Notes under the pieces: generated by a model
Told to the model about the DNA's origin: nothing
Database searches by the model: none
What the model saw: only the letters and a program-made list of their open reading frames with translations
Shown: positions 9,843 through 20,489 of the stretch, in pieces
How positions within the stretch are numbered: the first letter of the stretch is position 1
How the letters are laid out: each line of letters begins with the position of its first letter
Program-made: the position numbers and the translations under genes
Source: Gammaproteobacteria bacterium
GTDB lineage: Bacteria; Pseudomonadota; Gammaproteobacteria; Pseudomonadales; Pseudohongiellaceae
Assembly: GCA_012960305.1 (NCBI GenBank)
Contig: DUBM01000011.1
Coordinates: 434,001-498,000 of the forward strand
Length of the DNA stretch: 64,000 bases
Reading direction: 5' to 3'

Positions 9843-11501
9843 TCAAATTTCGTTACGGCGCGCAGCCCCGATAATGTAGTCAGCCGCTCGGAACGCCAGT
9901 GCCATAATTGTCATGGTTGGCTGGCCACGACCACCGGTAACCAAACTGGATCCATCACACATAAACAAATTTGGCACGTCGTGACTGCGATTAAATCGAT
10001 CAATTACTGAATTGTCTGGATCATTGCCCATTCGACAAGTACCGAGTATGTGTACATTACCTTCTTGCTCACCGATGGGGATTCGATTAATTTTTATCGC
10101 CCCTGCTGCGTCTAGTAATTCCACAGAACGATCCTGAAAAAAGTGCATCGTGGAAATATCATCTGGGTGATCTGCATAAGTCGTGCGAAGAGCTGGCCTG
10201 CCCCACTTGTCTTTCAAATTATGGTCAAGGGTCACTGTATTAGACGCTTGAGGTAGAGAGGTAGTATGACCATGAAAGGCAACCGTGCGGGTAAACTCTT
10301 CCTGTAATAGCTTTTTATATTCGCTCCCCCATCGGGGTCCGCCAAACATACCGCTGCCTAAGGCTGAGCCCATGGGTAGTCCGTCGGATGAGTGTCTTGA
10401 ATCAATACCGCCGCCGCCGTAAAAACCTAAACTAGGATCCATACTATAAAAATCATGAATCACTCGAGTCGTTGGGATACTTTTATGACCATTGATAGGT
10501 TCATCGAATAAGCCTTCTGCTGAAGACCAGCCATTAAACATTAGATTTCTTCCAACCATGCCACTGGTATTTGCCAGTCCATCGGGAAATAGTTCAGACT
10601 CTGACAAAAGTAATAATCTAGGTGTTTCAGCTCCATTGGCACAAAGTACGACAGCGTTTGCGCGCTGCGCTTGCTGGGCGCCACCGGCATCCCAATAGAC
10701 AATTTCGTTAGCCCTTCCACTTTCATCTGTATTAATACGAGATACTGTTGCAGAAGTTCGTAGCTCACAATTACCCGATGCCAGTGCCAGCGGAATCATT
10801 GTGGCCATAGACGAAGACTTGGCATTCACCTCACAACCGAACCCATTGCAAAAACCACAGTGTATGCAAGCGGGCCTGCCATTGTGAGGCTGAGACAGAA
10901 TAGCGACTGGAGCGGGATAGGGGTTGTAGCCTAGCTGCTTGCCCGCTCTTTCGAGAATGACCCCAGAAGATTTAACCGGCATAGGGGGGCAGGGATAATC
11001 TCTCGAACGGGGAGGGTCCCAAGGTCCTTGCAAACCCGATACCCCAACTTCCCAATCTACCTTAGTGTAATAAGGCTCTAGCTCATCGTAGCTAATCGGC
11101 CAATCGGCAAATGTAGTTCCGGAGATAGGGCCCAGCACGCTAGCCTCATTAAAATCTATTGGACGAAAGCGCCAGAAATTTCCGGAGAAATGCACACTAC
11201 TTCCACCAACATTGTGCGCATAACCTAAACAGACTTCTCTTTCAACCGCTTCGTCGTTTTCAGTTTTTCTGAAAGACTGGGGATGCCCCTGTCGTCGTCC
11301 CCAAACTAGATCTCCATTGTGCTTGTAGCCCCACTCATCGTGTTTGAAATCGCCAGCTTGTAGGTGCGGTCCTTGTTCCAACAAGACTACAGAATGACCT
11401 GCTGTTGATAGTTCTTTCGCCATCACTCCGCCGGCAGCTCCAGACCCAATAATGACAAAATCTACTGGCTCACGACTTGGGAAAGTAACTACTTCGGCCA
11501 T
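9843..11501 (-). CDS. GMC-family FAD-dependent oxidoreductase (gluconate 2-dehydrogenase large subunit-like)
   Basis: VDFVIIGSGAAGGVMAKELSTAGHSVVLLEQG; HILGTCRMGNDPDNSVID; VTGGRGQPTMTIMALAFRAADYI; pairs with the next ORF. Confidence 0.9.
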   Translation of the reverse strand: MAEVVTFPSREPVDFVIIGSGAAGGVMAKELSTAGHSVVLLEQGPHLQAGDFKHDEWGYKHNGDLVWGRRQGHPQSFRKTENDEAVEREVCLGYAHNVGGSSVHFSGNFWRFRPIDFNEASVLGPISGTTFADWPISYDELEPYYTKVDWEVGVSGLQGPWDPPRSRDYPCPPMPVKSSGVILERAGKQLGYNPYPAPVAILSQPHNGRPACIHCGFCNGFGCEVNAKSSSMATMIPLALASGNCELRTSATVSRINTDESGRANEIVYWDAGGAQQAQRANAVVLCANGAETPRLLLLSESELFPDGLANTSGMVGRNLMFNGWSSAEGLFDEPINGHKSIPTTRVIHDFYSMDPSLGFYGGGGIDSRHSSDGLPMGSALGSGMFGGPRWGSEYKKLLQEEFTRTVAFHGHTTSLPQASNTVTLDHNLKDKWGRPALRTTYADHPDDISTMHFFQDRSVELLDAAGAIKINRIPIGEQEGNVHILGTCRMGNDPDNSVIDRFNRSHDVPNLFMCDGSSLVTGGRGQPTMTIMALAFRAADYIIGAARRNEI

Positions 11502-11503
11502 GG

Positions 11504-12082
11504 CTACTCACCTTTCTCAGCATAGTCAGCATCGTAGTAACCATAAGGTGGTGCCCAAGCATGCCGATCTTCGAATCCAAGCAGATCAAATCCTATGTTG
11601 TCGCGATTGCCTCTGTACTCAGGTGAAGAAAACATGCCAGCGATTGTCAGATATCTTATAGTGCCGAAAAATTCAGTGTCTTCAATTTCGTGGAGCAACT
11701 GGTCTTGTTGAAACTCGTCCAACTCATGAAAATAAAAACCAGCGAATTTCAATCCAGTAGCTATTTGCAATTCTTTTAGCCCTTCTTGGAGTATTAGACG
11801 TTCTTGCTCTCGGTCCTGACCTAACACTTGATCTATGAAATAGATAACCCCCGCCTCGGTAGCGCCAGGAGTTTCGTCAGTGGGGATGATACGCGCAGCG
11901 ATTGCCGAGTATTCGACAACTTCTTCTTCTGAAAGGTTTAGAAATTCTTCTTCCTTGATAGCCGCCTCTCCTGCCCGGCGACAAGCAGAGAGGATCATGG
12001 GCATGGAGAGAGCGAAGCAAGATCCGCGAGCCGCATCTGATGAGACTCGCAAAAATGCACGTCGAGATAGTTTTCTTTCCAT
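11504..12082 (-). CDS. gluconate 2-dehydrogenase subunit 3 family protein (Tat signal)
   Basis: SRRAFLRVSS Tat motif; directly upstream of the GMC subunit; 'IIPTDETPGATEAGVIYFIDQVL'. Confidence 0.85.
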   Translation of the reverse strand: MERKLSRRAFLRVSSDAARGSCFALSMPMILSACRRAGEAAIKEEEFLNLSEEEVVEYSAIAARIIPTDETPGATEAGVIYFIDQVLGQDREQERLILQEGLKELQIATGLKFAGFYFHELDEFQQDQLLHEIEDTEFFGTIRYLTIAGMFSSPEYRGNRDNIGFDLLGFEDRHAWAPPYGYYDADYAEKGE

Positions 12083-12198
12083 TATTATCTTCTTCCCCCG
12101 ACTAAGATAAGCGGACGTGAGCCTAGCCTAGGATGATTCTGAGTTTAACATAGGGTTGCAGCTTACGGTAATTCGAAACCCGCTCAGCCTATGCAGTT

Positions 12199-13215
12199 CT
12201 AACGCAAGAGGGAGTCCGCTCTGCTTAACAATGAAGGCATAGAATCTTTGGTAGTTTCCCACATCGGATCATGACGCTTGCCCCGTCTGTGCAACATGAG
12301 ATTGAAACCAGTAATTATTGAAAATTTGTAGGCAGCGAGAGCTCGATACCAATTGATATCAGGAATATCGCTGCCCCAAGCTTCTGCATACATTTCAACA
12401 AGCACATCGGCTTGGGGCATGTATTGGCCACGTTTGCGGGAATCGTTCCATGCCTGCGGATCATTAAATGTGGCAAACCAACCAACATCATTAAGCGTAG
12501 CTCCTACACCCACCAACTCCCAATCAATTACTGCCAACAAGGTTCCAGCATTCGCGCCCTTGTTCGCAAAGAACAGATTCGACCATTGAAAGTCGCCGTG
12601 AAAAATACCCACTGGTGCATTCTGAGGAATTTGTTTTAACAGTAATTCACGTACCGTTGGTTGTAATTCTAGAAGTTGAGGTTCAGCAACCTTTTCAACA
12701 AAACGATCCCAGCGCGTAACGTCTTCGCTGAATGCAACAGGCTCTCCCAAGTAACTGGCTTTTTGCCAATCAACTTTGTGAATGGTCGCTAAAGCGCTTA
12801 TTGCTTGCCTGGCCATTTCCTGCCGAGCAGACTCATCCAATTTGGTTACCCAACCAGTTCCATCAAGCTGAACAACATCGCCATCTAATTGCGGTACGAC
12901 GAAATAGGGTCGCCCAAACCATTCAGGGTCATCATCAGACCAGTTAACCTTGCAGTGGGGCACTTCCACCGGCAAGGCGTTTAATGCAGCAACTTGGCGA
13001 AGCACGTCTGCAGTACCTTGTAATTTTACATCGGGAGGTGGAAGTCTGAGGTACCATTTATCATCAATATTTGTGAAAGAATTTTTGACTGAAAATCCAT
13101 ATGCGAACCCAGCATGCCCCGGCATCTTATGAACATCACAAATTTGTAGATCAGATCGTTGATATTTATCTTGGCAGAAGGGAACCAACCGCCGCTCAAG
13201 CTCATCCAGTTCCAA
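12199..13215 (-). CDS. aminoglycoside phosphotransferase-like (APH) family protein
   Basis: 'GIFHGDFQWSNLFF...LLAVIDWELVGVGATLNDVGWF' kinase-like catalytic motifs. Confidence 0.85.
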   Translation of the reverse strand: MELDELERRLVPFCQDKYQRSDLQICDVHKMPGHAGFAYGFSVKNSFTNIDDKWYLRLPPPDVKLQGTADVLRQVAALNALPVEVPHCKVNWSDDDPEWFGRPYFVVPQLDGDVVQLDGTGWVTKLDESARQEMARQAISALATIHKVDWQKASYLGEPVAFSEDVTRWDRFVEKVAEPQLLELQPTVRELLLKQIPQNAPVGIFHGDFQWSNLFFANKGANAGTLLAVIDWELVGVGATLNDVGWFATFNDPQAWNDSRKRGQYMPQADVLVEMYAEAWGSDIPDINWYRALAAYKFSIITGFNLMLHRRGKRHDPMWETTKDSMPSLLSRADSLLR

Positions 13216-13329
13216 GATTTTCTTCCTTTAACATTCTTATTAACCTAATAAAACGAAGCCCACTATTTTCGCATATCTTTATCAGCGAAACAAGTAAGAG
13301 TGACACATGACGCTTCTTTAATCATTAAA

Positions 13330-13746
13330 TTAGCAATAGCCTGACCAAATACAACTACCGCCCTCTTCCCATTGCATCGGAGGGTTAGTATTTGTTGCGC
13401 GGAGCCAATAGGATTCACCAGATAATGGACTACCATCGAATTCCCAAAAAACATAGATATAGCCGTCGAATACTCCAAGAAAATATGGATTATTCCCCGA
13501 CCATTGCCAGGGTGGAATCCCATTGATGCCAGAGTCAAGTTCATTGGCGGAAGCTACACCACGGAAAGCCGCAGCTTTAATGGCAGGTTTATAAGACTCT
13601 GCCAGTAAAATCGCTTTAGAAAAACGTACACGATCAAGATACTGGCTATAAGCAGGTATAGCCACGGACACCAACATGCCAATAATAGCTATTGCGGCCA
13701 TCAATTCGATGAGGGTAAAACCTTTTTGCTTTAATCGTTTACGCAT
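13330..13746 (-). CDS. type IV pilin-like protein (orphan prepilin)
   Basis: Prepilin peptidase motif KQKGFTLIELMAAIAIIGMLVSVAIPAYSQYLDRVRFSKA; C-terminal Cys pair CIWSGYC. Confidence 0.85.
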   Translation of the reverse strand: MRKRLKQKGFTLIELMAAIAIIGMLVSVAIPAYSQYLDRVRFSKAILLAESYKPAIKAAAFRGVASANELDSGINGIPPWQWSGNNPYFLGVFDGYIYVFWEFDGSPLSGESYWLRATNTNPPMQWEEGGSCIWSGYC

Positions 13747-13944
13747 TCTTACAGGGATTAAGATTAAGTACAGGCTGGGATTATATAGAGCTGCACTCGC
13801 TTTTATTAGGCAATATTGGCCATAAATGGTCAATGAGGCTCGAAACCTAGCTGTAATAGGCGTATTTTGTGTTTCTGGCTAAGACTGTAATCTATTGGCG
13901 AATTACCAATTAGGATCACTCATCTCTTACCAAGGAAATAAAAT

Positions 13945-14949
13945 GTGCTCAAATTAAATAGAAAAAGAATGCTCCGTCAGATAAATCCAGTTAGACGAGT
14001 AAGCTTTGCTTCGCTGTTCTTGCTAATTGTTTTTAGCACCCTACCTTCTTCGGCAGATAAATTTTCCTTCGCCTTGGTAGGCGACAATCCCTATTCCAGT
14101 GCAACCTACGATAAATACATTCGATTGATTAATCAGGTGAATAAAACCGCAGATATTGAATGGGTTATTCACTTAGGGGACGTAAAAGGCGGCGGTGAGG
14201 ACTGTTCAGATGAAGAGCTGAGTCGGCGCTTTCAACTGAACCAACGATTCGAACCTGCCTACATTGTTACCCCAGGTGATAATGATTGGCTGGATTGCAA
14301 ACGTGAAGCAGCCGGGGGCTTTAATGAATATGAGCGGTTGGAAATATTTCGAAATCTATTTTATCCACGGCCCGGTTTTTCCACTGGCGGAAATCCCATG
14401 CCCGTCTCACAGCAGTCTGAAGATAATGAATTTTCTGAATTTGTTGAGAATGCAATGTGGGAGCATGAATCAGTTGTATTTGCCACCGTGCACACCGTTG
14501 CTTTAACTGCGCCAGCTACCGATCCTGCAGAAAAACAAAGAAGAGATAACGCCGGAGCAAGTTGGATAGAAGCCGCATTTGAAAAAGCGATTGCGAGTAA
14601 TGCGAAAGGCGTGTTTCTCGCCATGCAAGCTGACCCCTGGCAAATATGGGGCTTGCCTGCCATTGCTCGTCGGGCCTGTGGCGATTGTATCGATCCAAGG
14701 CCGTCGCTGGCCTGGCTGTATCCAGTGCTCCGCGAACAAAGCCTGGCATTCGGCAAGCCTGTTGTTCTAGCAGTGGGAGACACGCACATTTTTCGTGTTG
14801 ATAAACCACTTTATACAGACCGAAATCAGCTGGTGGAAAACTTCACTCGCGTTGAAGTTTTTGGCAATCCCTCAGTAAATTGGGTAAACGTGTTAGTTGA
14901 ACCCGATCACCCTTGGGTATTTTCTTTTCGAGAACAATTAGTCGAATAA
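13945..14949 (+). CDS. metallophosphoesterase-like exported protein
   Basis: FALVGDNPYS, VIHLGDVKGGG, VTPGDNDWLDC, VLAVGDTHIFRVD; signal peptide. Start may be ATG 13969. Confidence 0.7.
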   Translation: MLKLNRKRMLRQINPVRRVSFASLFLLIVFSTLPSSADKFSFALVGDNPYSSATYDKYIRLINQVNKTADIEWVIHLGDVKGGGEDCSDEELSRRFQLNQRFEPAYIVTPGDNDWLDCKREAAGGFNEYERLEIFRNLFYPRPGFSTGGNPMPVSQQSEDNEFSEFVENAMWEHESVVFATVHTVALTAPATDPAEKQRRDNAGASWIEAAFEKAIASNAKGVFLAMQADPWQIWGLPAIARRACGDCIDPRPSLAWLYPVLREQSLAFGKPVVLAVGDTHIFRVDKPLYTDRNQLVENFTRVEVFGNPSVNWVNVLVEPDHPWVFSFREQLVE

Positions 14950-15046
14950 TTAGTCGATAGTTATATTATGGTTACTGACGCTGCAGATAATAGCAAAACC
15001 CTTAAAGAAAGAATTCTCTCCTAACACAGCTACGCTAGGATTTATT

Positions 15047-15832
15047 TTGACATCAACAGATTTTCAAATTGAAGACAGAGCTGAATGTTTAGTGTTTAGA
15101 ATTACTCGACCCGCAAGACTTAATGCTATTACTGGTTCAGTTCTCAATGGGTTAGAGCAATGCATCGATTCTCTTGAACAAGACACTGGCAATCGTGGAC
15201 TTATAATAATTGGCGATGGCGAAAAGGCTTTTTGTGCAGGAACGGATCTCTTCGAGCGCAACTCAATGAGTGAGGACGATCGCGCTAAGAAATCCGATCG
15301 AGCGCGAGATTTAATAGTTCGGCTCCATCGAGCTTCGTTCATAAGCATCGCCGCGTTAAATGGCCTAGCCTACGGCGGCGGTCTTGAGCTGGCTATGGCC
15401 TGCACATTTAGAATCGCCCTGCCTCAGGTAAATTGCTCACTCCCAGAAGTAAAAATTGGCCTGATTCCAGCTTATGCTGGTACGCAGCTATTGCCTGCTA
15501 TAGTCGGTCCGTCTAGAGCTTTAGATATGATGATAACGGGTAGGCCTATAGACAGTGAAGAAGCTCTCCAGTTTGGCCTGATTAATCGAATTACTATTCC
15601 TGAAATTCCTCTATTGGATCAGGCTAGGCATTACTTGAGCTCAATTACCAAACACAGCAAAGTTGCCCTTAATGCCATTCGCGCATGTGCAGAAGTTGCA
15701 ACTCCCCAGCTTGGTGAAGCTGGACTACAAATAGAAAAAGACTATGTGGTGGCCGTTGGAAAAAGTGAGGATGCAAAAGAAGGTGTTGCTGCTTTCCGCG
15801 AAAAACGCGCAGCAATTTTTAAGCACCGATAA
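15047..15832 (+). CDS. enoyl-CoA hydratase/isomerase family protein
   Basis: GEKAFCAGTDLFE; ALNGLAYGGGLELAMACTFRIA; LPEVKIGLIPAYAGTQLLP. Start codon uncertain (TTG). Confidence 0.9.
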   Translation: MTSTDFQIEDRAECLVFRITRPARLNAITGSVLNGLEQCIDSLEQDTGNRGLIIIGDGEKAFCAGTDLFERNSMSEDDRAKKSDRARDLIVRLHRASFISIAALNGLAYGGGLELAMACTFRIALPQVNCSLPEVKIGLIPAYAGTQLLPAIVGPSRALDMMITGRPIDSEEALQFGLINRITIPEIPLLDQARHYLSSITKHSKVALNAIRACAEVATPQLGEAGLQIEKDYVVAVGKSEDAKEGVAAFREKRAAIFKHR

Positions 15833-15918
15833 TTTCAACAGAGAAACTGAATTGATAATAGTTACTTGCTGTGCGGGACGACTAGGGGGAAATAGTTGAA
15901 AGTGTAACCTAACAAGCA

Positions 15919-16263
15919 ATGCACCCTAAAAATAATAATCCCCACAGCCTGTTTGGTTACTTCACGGTTCTGCCCGGCGAAAAATTCAAGTCAATTATTA
16001 GATCAACTCTTGCCATCATATCCATTCTGCTTTCTTATGATAATTATGCCCTATCAACAATAGCAGAAGGTTTTGTGGATAATTACGATGATGGCCCGCT
16101 GATTGGGACTCCTATGACTGAAGGTAACTGCGCCACAGGGATTCTTCGGGGAGTATCATTTGATGACTACTGCCCGCGCTATCAGGGACCATCGAATCGC
16201 ATCCAACCTACAGCGTCTCGCGGAGCCTGGGTTTTTGGTATACGCTTGGCACACGATATGTGA
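15919..16263 (+). CDS. hypothetical exported protein
   Basis: Open frame between same-strand genes; hydrophobic N-terminal region; no family recognised. Confidence 0.35.
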   Translation: MHPKNNNPHSLFGYFTVLPGEKFKSIIRSTLAIISILLSYDNYALSTIAEGFVDNYDDGPLIGTPMTEGNCATGILRGVSFDDYCPRYQGPSNRIQPTASRGAWVFGIRLAHDM

Positions 16264-16326
16264 GAATCTTTACCTGTCCCGATTTCTGCATACCTAACAG
16301 CCAAATCTCTAGAGCTGGAGCACATA

Positions 16327-17298
16327 ATGCTGAAACAACGATCGACTCTTTTTGTTGCTACCCTTCTGGCAGTGGTGCTTATGCCTCAGCTGGGTCTGAC
16401 GCAATCCTCCAACACTAGTATTTACACAGCTGCAAAAACTCCTTGGGGGCATCCTGATTTTCAAGGAGTTTGGGATCGTCGCACTATCACCCCTTTAGAA
16501 AGACCGGAACGTCTAGCGGGTAAAGCTTTTATGACACCGGAAGAAATAATCGCCTACGAAAGAGAAAGTGCTGCAAGACCTGATGGTAGGCCATTGGATG
16601 CCCTTCGCGCAGGAATATCAGTGCATGATCCGCAAGATTTGGACTATGGTTCAACTGTTCTTGCTACCGGGCAAACCTCTTTAGTCGTGGACCCAACAGA
16701 TGGACGCATTCCTGCTTATACTCAAGCTGCTAATGATCGTGCCACTGCCGCTGCAGCGTTTCGCGCAAGCAGAGGTTCTGCTGACAGCTGGACTGATCGC
16801 ACTCTAAATGAACGATGCATGACCTGGGGCGTGCCCCAGGGTATGCTTCCACAAGCCTACAACAATAATATTCAAATTATTCAGACTAAGAATGAAGTAA
16901 TGATACTCACCGAAATGGTGCATGACGCTCGCATCATTCCCCTCGATGGCCGCCCTCACATACCAGCAAATATTACTCAATGGCACGGTGATGCCCGGGG
17001 TCATTGGGAAGGCGAAACATTAGTAATTGAGACGACAAATTTCTCTGCGAAATCAAGCTTTCGTCGCTCAAGCTCTAACCTTCATCTACAAGAACGTTAT
17101 ACAAGAATCGACGATGACATGCTGAAATATGAATTTACTGTCACCGATGACACGACTTGGGAGCGACCTTGGTCTGTGTCATTCCCAATGGTTAAAGGCG
17201 GTGAACCCATCTATGAATTTGCCTGTCATGAAGGAAATTATGGATTGTTAAATATTTTACGAGTAGCCCGAACTCTAGAAAAACAACAACAAGAATAA
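16327..17298 (+). CDS. uncharacterised secreted protein, paralog family A copy 3
   Basis: 'TPWGHPDFQGVWDRRTITPLERP...YNNNIQIIQT...GHWEGETLVIETTNF...YEFACHEGNYGL'; signal peptide. Confidence 0.75.
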   Translation: MLKQRSTLFVATLLAVVLMPQLGLTQSSNTSIYTAAKTPWGHPDFQGVWDRRTITPLERPERLAGKAFMTPEEIIAYERESAARPDGRPLDALRAGISVHDPQDLDYGSTVLATGQTSLVVDPTDGRIPAYTQAANDRATAAAAFRASRGSADSWTDRTLNERCMTWGVPQGMLPQAYNNNIQIIQTKNEVMILTEMVHDARIIPLDGRPHIPANITQWHGDARGHWEGETLVIETTNFSAKSSFRRSSSNLHLQERYTRIDDDMLKYEFTVTDDTTWERPWSVSFPMVKGGEPIYEFACHEGNYGLLNILRVARTLEKQQQE

Positions 17299-17494
17299 TC
17301 TACCGTTTAGTACCGAAAACTATTCATCTAGAATTACAGCTCAAAGTTTTCGTTGTTATGCCAAACTCTCTGTCTTCGAGGAGAAACTAAAGGAAATGTT
17401 CTCTATAAGTTGTCATTTTGTGAATCAAGTATTTATGATCCAAGAATTTATAAGCCAGAATTTTATAAACCAACAATATCCGAACGGCGCTTTT

Positions 17495-19261
17495 ATGAAA
17501 AATCGAATTACAAAAATAAGAAATGGTTTCCTGTGCTTTTTATTCATAATGATTTTTAGTTCAGTATCTGCTCAATCTAATACTGCCAACTGGCCCAGTC
17601 AAAATTTAAACGTAGAAAACAGCCGCTATTCCACTCTAGATCAAATCAACACCAGCAACGTTGATCAACTTAATATGCTGTGGTCGTTTGAACCAGGTCT
17701 TAGAGATGATATCGCCCAAGTAACTCCTCTGGTTGTAAATGGAGTCATGTATCTTCATTCCCGAGCAACGATGTTTGCCTTGGACGCAACCACCGGTGAA
17801 GAGTTGTGGCGGCGTATTCTGGATTCAGGCCCTGCCAACGGCCCAGTACGAGGATCAACCTATGCTGATGGCCGAGTTTATGCTTATAGAGGCGCAGACC
17901 TTTATGCCTTCGACGCAGATACCGGAGCGGCATTAGCAAGCTTTGGTGATGCAGGGTTTCTCAAAGTAGTTGCTGAGGGGCTGCATCATCAGTATCCCGA
18001 CACCTACCCTACTAATATTGATCCGATTACAATTGGCTATCGTTTAACTACTCCCCCCACTTTTCATGATGGCATTATTTATGTCGCGGCCGCTCTATCA
18101 GAAGGGCATATTCCTGGTGGCCTAGTAATAGCCATTGATGCCTATACCGGGGCAATTCAGTGGGTATTCAATACCATCCCACAGACTCCAAGAGATTCGG
18201 GCTGGGAATTGGCTCAAGAAAGCTGGGGAACTGGCGCCCGCGCAGGCGGCGGAGTCTGGACTCCGCCCGCCATCGATGCTGAGTTGCGCATGGTTTATGT
18301 TAATGCTGGCAACCCTTCGCCGGACTATGATGGCTCCGCTCGAATCGGTGCTAATCTTTTTTCTAATAGCACTATCGCCATTGATATGGACACTGGCGAA
18401 TTGCGTTGGCATTATCAGGCAGTACATCATGACCTGTGGGATTGGGATCATGTTACTGGCCCACTACTTTTTGATGTAGCTAGTAATGATGGCGAAATTA
18501 TAAAAGGCGTCGCTGCAGCTGGTAAGAATTGTCTGTTCTATATGTGGGACCGTGCTACCGGCAAACCTGTTCATGCCATGGTAGAAACTATTGTACCTAC
18601 GCAAACTAATGTCCCTGGCGAAGTGGTTTATCCGACTCAACCAATTCCGTACACGGCAAGAGGCGTTCCGATGGATCCTCTGTGTGCAACTTATATTGAA
18701 TTCGATGAGCCCGCATTAGCCGCGCGCAGTAAACAACTGTATACGCCATACTCCACCACTGAGCCTTTTATTCTCCCACATGGCGGTTCCAGTTTTGGCT
18801 CGGCTTCCTTTAGCCCTCGCACCGAGATGATCTACGTTACTGGTAAAAACGGTGCGATTACTCTCCTGGTAGAGCCTTTGGGCAATAGCTTAACGCCGGG
18901 TCCGGACAGCCGTGGTCATTCAGAGAACTATTCCGACTTGGATCGCATTTCGGAAAATTACACGCCATTATTAACAGTCTCTGCTTATAGTCCACTCACT
19001 GGCGAACAAACTTGGCAACGGGAACTGCCGGCGGTCTCTTCAATCGGCGCTAGCGGCAATATGGTGACTGCTGGTGATCTGGTATTTCAAGGTATAGAAG
19101 ATGGAAACTTTTACGCACTGCATGCGGAAACCGGAGAAACCTTGTATCAATACGAAGCACCACGCACTATTAGAGCGAGCCCCCTCACTTATGAAGTAAA
19201 TGGAAAACAATATGTTAGTGTAGTTGCTACCAATACGGTGATTACTCTCGCATTACCTTAA
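17495..19261 (+). CDS. PQQ-dependent dehydrogenase-like beta-propeller protein
   Basis: 'NWPSQNLNVENSRYSTLDQINTSNVDQLNMLWSF', repeated 'ALDATTGEELW', 'AIDMDTGELRWHYQAVHHDLWDWD'; signal peptide MKNRITKIRNGFLCFLFIMIFSSVSAQS. Confidence 0.9.
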   Translation: MKNRITKIRNGFLCFLFIMIFSSVSAQSNTANWPSQNLNVENSRYSTLDQINTSNVDQLNMLWSFEPGLRDDIAQVTPLVVNGVMYLHSRATMFALDATTGEELWRRILDSGPANGPVRGSTYADGRVYAYRGADLYAFDADTGAALASFGDAGFLKVVAEGLHHQYPDTYPTNIDPITIGYRLTTPPTFHDGIIYVAAALSEGHIPGGLVIAIDAYTGAIQWVFNTIPQTPRDSGWELAQESWGTGARAGGGVWTPPAIDAELRMVYVNAGNPSPDYDGSARIGANLFSNSTIAIDMDTGELRWHYQAVHHDLWDWDHVTGPLLFDVASNDGEIIKGVAAAGKNCLFYMWDRATGKPVHAMVETIVPTQTNVPGEVVYPTQPIPYTARGVPMDPLCATYIEFDEPALAARSKQLYTPYSTTEPFILPHGGSSFGSASFSPRTEMIYVTGKNGAITLLVEPLGNSLTPGPDSRGHSENYSDLDRISENYTPLLTVSAYSPLTGEQTWQRELPAVSSIGASGNMVTAGDLVFQGIEDGNFYALHAETGETLYQYEAPRTIRASPLTYEVNGKQYVSVVATNTVITLALP

Positions 19262-20446
19262 ATGAATTCCAAAACTCTGCCGCTGGCAAAATATACAGTT
19301 CTTGATCTGAGCATAGCTCGAGCCGGGCCGACAGCTGTGCGCATGCTGGCTGATTGGGGAGCCGATGTGATTCGAATTGAGTCACCTGTTGAGGGAGACA
19401 TTGCCGGCAAACGCCATGGACCCGATTCACAAAACCTCCATAGAAATAAACGTAGTCTCTGTTTAAATCTAAAATCTCCTGAAGGATTGAAAATCTTTAT
19501 GGACCTGGTTAAACGAGCTGACGTTGTAGTTGAAAATTTTCGTGTGGATGTTAAACATAGATTAGGCGTCGACTACGAAGCAGTTAAGCAAGTAAATCCA
19601 CAAATTATTTATGCCAGTATTTCAGGCTTCGGCCAGCAAGGGCCTTATGCAAACCGACCAGCAGTAGATCAGGTAATTCAAGGCATGAGTGGACTGATGT
19701 CGATAACAGGCGAGCCCAACCAAGGACCCATGCGAGCAGGAATTGCAGTTAGCGATACTTCCGCAGGAATGTTTCTAGGTCAGGGTATTTTATTGGCTGT
19801 GCTGCATCGGGAACATACCGGGGAAGGACAGTGGGTCCACACTTCTCTACTGGAATCAATGTTAAGCAAAATGGATTTTCAAGCAGCGCGCTACACCATG
19901 AATGGTGAAGTCGCCGGCCAAGAAGGAAACAACCATCCTACTCTCTCACCCATGGGTGTGTTTGATACCAGTGATGGTTTAGTAAATCTAGCTGCTAGTA
20001 CCAACAAAATGTTTAAAGCGTTTTGTAAAATCATGAATGCCACCGGGCTGGGGGTCAATGAAGATTATAAGAACGTGGAAGGAAGACTGAAAAACCGGGA
20101 AACATTATGGCAACTGGTTAATAAAATAACCAAACGATATTCCACTAGCGAGCTGGTGGAAAAATTAAATTCCGTTGGCATCCCCTGCGGTCCCATCAAT
20201 ACAATCGACGAGGCATTTGCCGATGAGCAAGTGCAGTTTTTAAAATTGACCAAGCAAGCCACACACACTGAATTGGGCGATTTTGATTTATTGCGCTCAC
20301 CAATTAATCTCTCAGAATTTCAACACAGCGCAAGCTTTGAAAAACCCGGCCCGGATCTTGGCGAACACAGCCTAGAAATCCTTACAGAGTTGGATTACAG
20401 CGCTGAAAAAATTGAACAGCTACAAAAAAACGGCGCTTTCTCATAG
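19262..20446 (+). CDS. CaiB/BaiF (class III) CoA-transferase family protein
   Basis: 'VLDLSIARAGPTAVRMLADWGADVIRIESP...NLHRNKRSLCLNLKSPEG...VVENFRVDVKHRLGVDY...ASISGFGQQGPYANRPAVDQVIQ'. Starts immediately after preceding stop. Confidence 0.93.
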   Translation: MNSKTLPLAKYTVLDLSIARAGPTAVRMLADWGADVIRIESPVEGDIAGKRHGPDSQNLHRNKRSLCLNLKSPEGLKIFMDLVKRADVVVENFRVDVKHRLGVDYEAVKQVNPQIIYASISGFGQQGPYANRPAVDQVIQGMSGLMSITGEPNQGPMRAGIAVSDTSAGMFLGQGILLAVLHREHTGEGQWVHTSLLESMLSKMDFQAARYTMNGEVAGQEGNNHPTLSPMGVFDTSDGLVNLAASTNKMFKAFCKIMNATGLGVNEDYKNVEGRLKNRETLWQLVNKITKRYSTSELVEKLNSVGIPCGPINTIDEAFADEQVQFLKLTKQATHTELGDFDLLRSPINLSEFQHSASFEKPGPDLGEHSLEILTELDYSAEKIEQLQKNGAFS

Positions 20447-20489
20447 TTCTTACTTTTACTATTATCGACAAACAAGGACAAATCTAGCA

